NCBI GenBank assembly: GCA_031284345.1 | Contig: JAITAC010000135.1 | Location: 1 to 6,668, forward strand | Length of the DNA stretch: 6,668 nt | Origin: Holosporaceae bacterium | GTDB lineage: Bacteria > Pseudomonadota > Alphaproteobacteria > UBA3830 | Reading direction: 5' to 3' | In this document: positions 6,551 through 6,668 of the stretch, in pieces | How positions within the stretch are numbered: the stretch's first letter is position 1 | Layout: every line of letters begins with the position of its first letter | Translations under genes and position numbers: made by a program | The notes under the pieces: model-generated | The model's input: the letters and a program-made list of their open reading frames with translations, nothing else | Databases searched by the model: none | What the model was told of the DNA's origin: nothing

Positions 6551-6668
6551 TAGGTTCAGTTGACGCTTAATATATTAATGTAGTATTCCGAGATATGCTT
6601 GAAAGTGGAGAGGCAGCATGGAATTGTCATTGGAGCAGTACGAGAAGATAAGAGGTTATTTTCCGGTA
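6551..6668 (+). mobile_element. Left part of an IS5-family insertion sequence, continues past the window
   Basis: A transposase start at 6618 implies an IS end a short way upstream. The likeliest outer end is around 6551-6553 (TAGGTTCAGTTGACGC), which leaves about 65 bases for a terminal repeat and promoter. TTGACG at 6560-6565 could be a -35 with TATTCC or TAGTAT near 6581-6589 as a poor -10. The exact boundary is inferred, because the partner repeat lies outside the window. Confidence 0.4.
6618..6668 (+). CDS. IS5-family transposase, amino-terminal 17 codons only
   Basis: The frame reads MELSLEQYEKIRGYFPV and runs off the right edge. This matches the opening helix of IS5-family (IS427/IS1031-type) transposases, which typically start with a LTxEQ(Y/W)xxI...LP pattern. 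GGAG at 6607-6610, 7 bases before the ATG, is a proper ribosome binding site. Whether the rest is intact, or split into orfA/orfB by a frameshift as in many IS427-group elements, cannot be seen here. Confidence 0.65.
   Translation, partial: MELSLEQYEKIRGYFPV

Noticed and set aside
6113..6554. 8-bp direct repeat TTGCTAGG at 6113-6120 and 6547-6554 flanking the IS1595 remnant, the size of an IS1595 target duplication
   Set aside because: It would put the IS end at 6121, only 7 bases before the transposase start, with no inverted repeats at the implied ends. A chance 8-mer match in this span is expected.

Overview
The window looks like part of a fairly AT-rich alphaproteobacterial genome, probably a host-associated lineage of the Holosporales/Rickettsiales type. 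This placement is inferred from four things: an adjacent amidase and class A penicillin-binding protein with an alphaproteobacterial-style OB domain, a DUF21-CBS (CNNM/CorC) protein, low GC in the housekeeping genes, and decaying insertion-sequence debris. No species can be named from the sequence alone.

Layout, left to right. Positions 1-837 (minus strand) hold the first 279 codons of a CNNM/CorC-type membrane protein whose 3' end lies beyond the left edge. A good sigma70-like promoter sits just upstream of it. Positions 838-1264 are a very AT-rich divergent intergenic region with no convincing gene. Positions 1265-2500 (plus) encode a secreted protein read here as an eight-stranded outer-membrane beta-barrel with a large alanine-rich insertion in a predicted surface loop. 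Positions 2641-3648 encode a periplasmic N-acetylmuramoyl-L-alanine amidase. It overlaps by one base (TAATG) the gene for a bifunctional penicillin-binding protein 1A at 3648-6032. Positions 6128-6464 are an internally deleted IS1595-type transposase pseudogene. At 6618 an IS5-family transposase begins and runs off the right edge.

The amidase and PBP1A form a peptidoglycan pair: one cuts the stem peptide from the glycan during cell separation, the other polymerises and cross-links new strands. Their coupling suggests co-expression. In many alphaproteobacteria these two genes sit between rne and prfB. Here the barrel gene lies upstream and IS remnants lie downstream, so both flanks seem rearranged.

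The most unusual signal is compositional. A block from about 1205 to about 2760 has roughly 55-62% GC in the lines counted, against about 13% just upstream and 33-43% downstream. Its right edge falls inside the amidase gene, immediately after the signal peptide, not at a gene boundary. I see no CRISPR array, tRNA, rRNA or recognisable new defence system.
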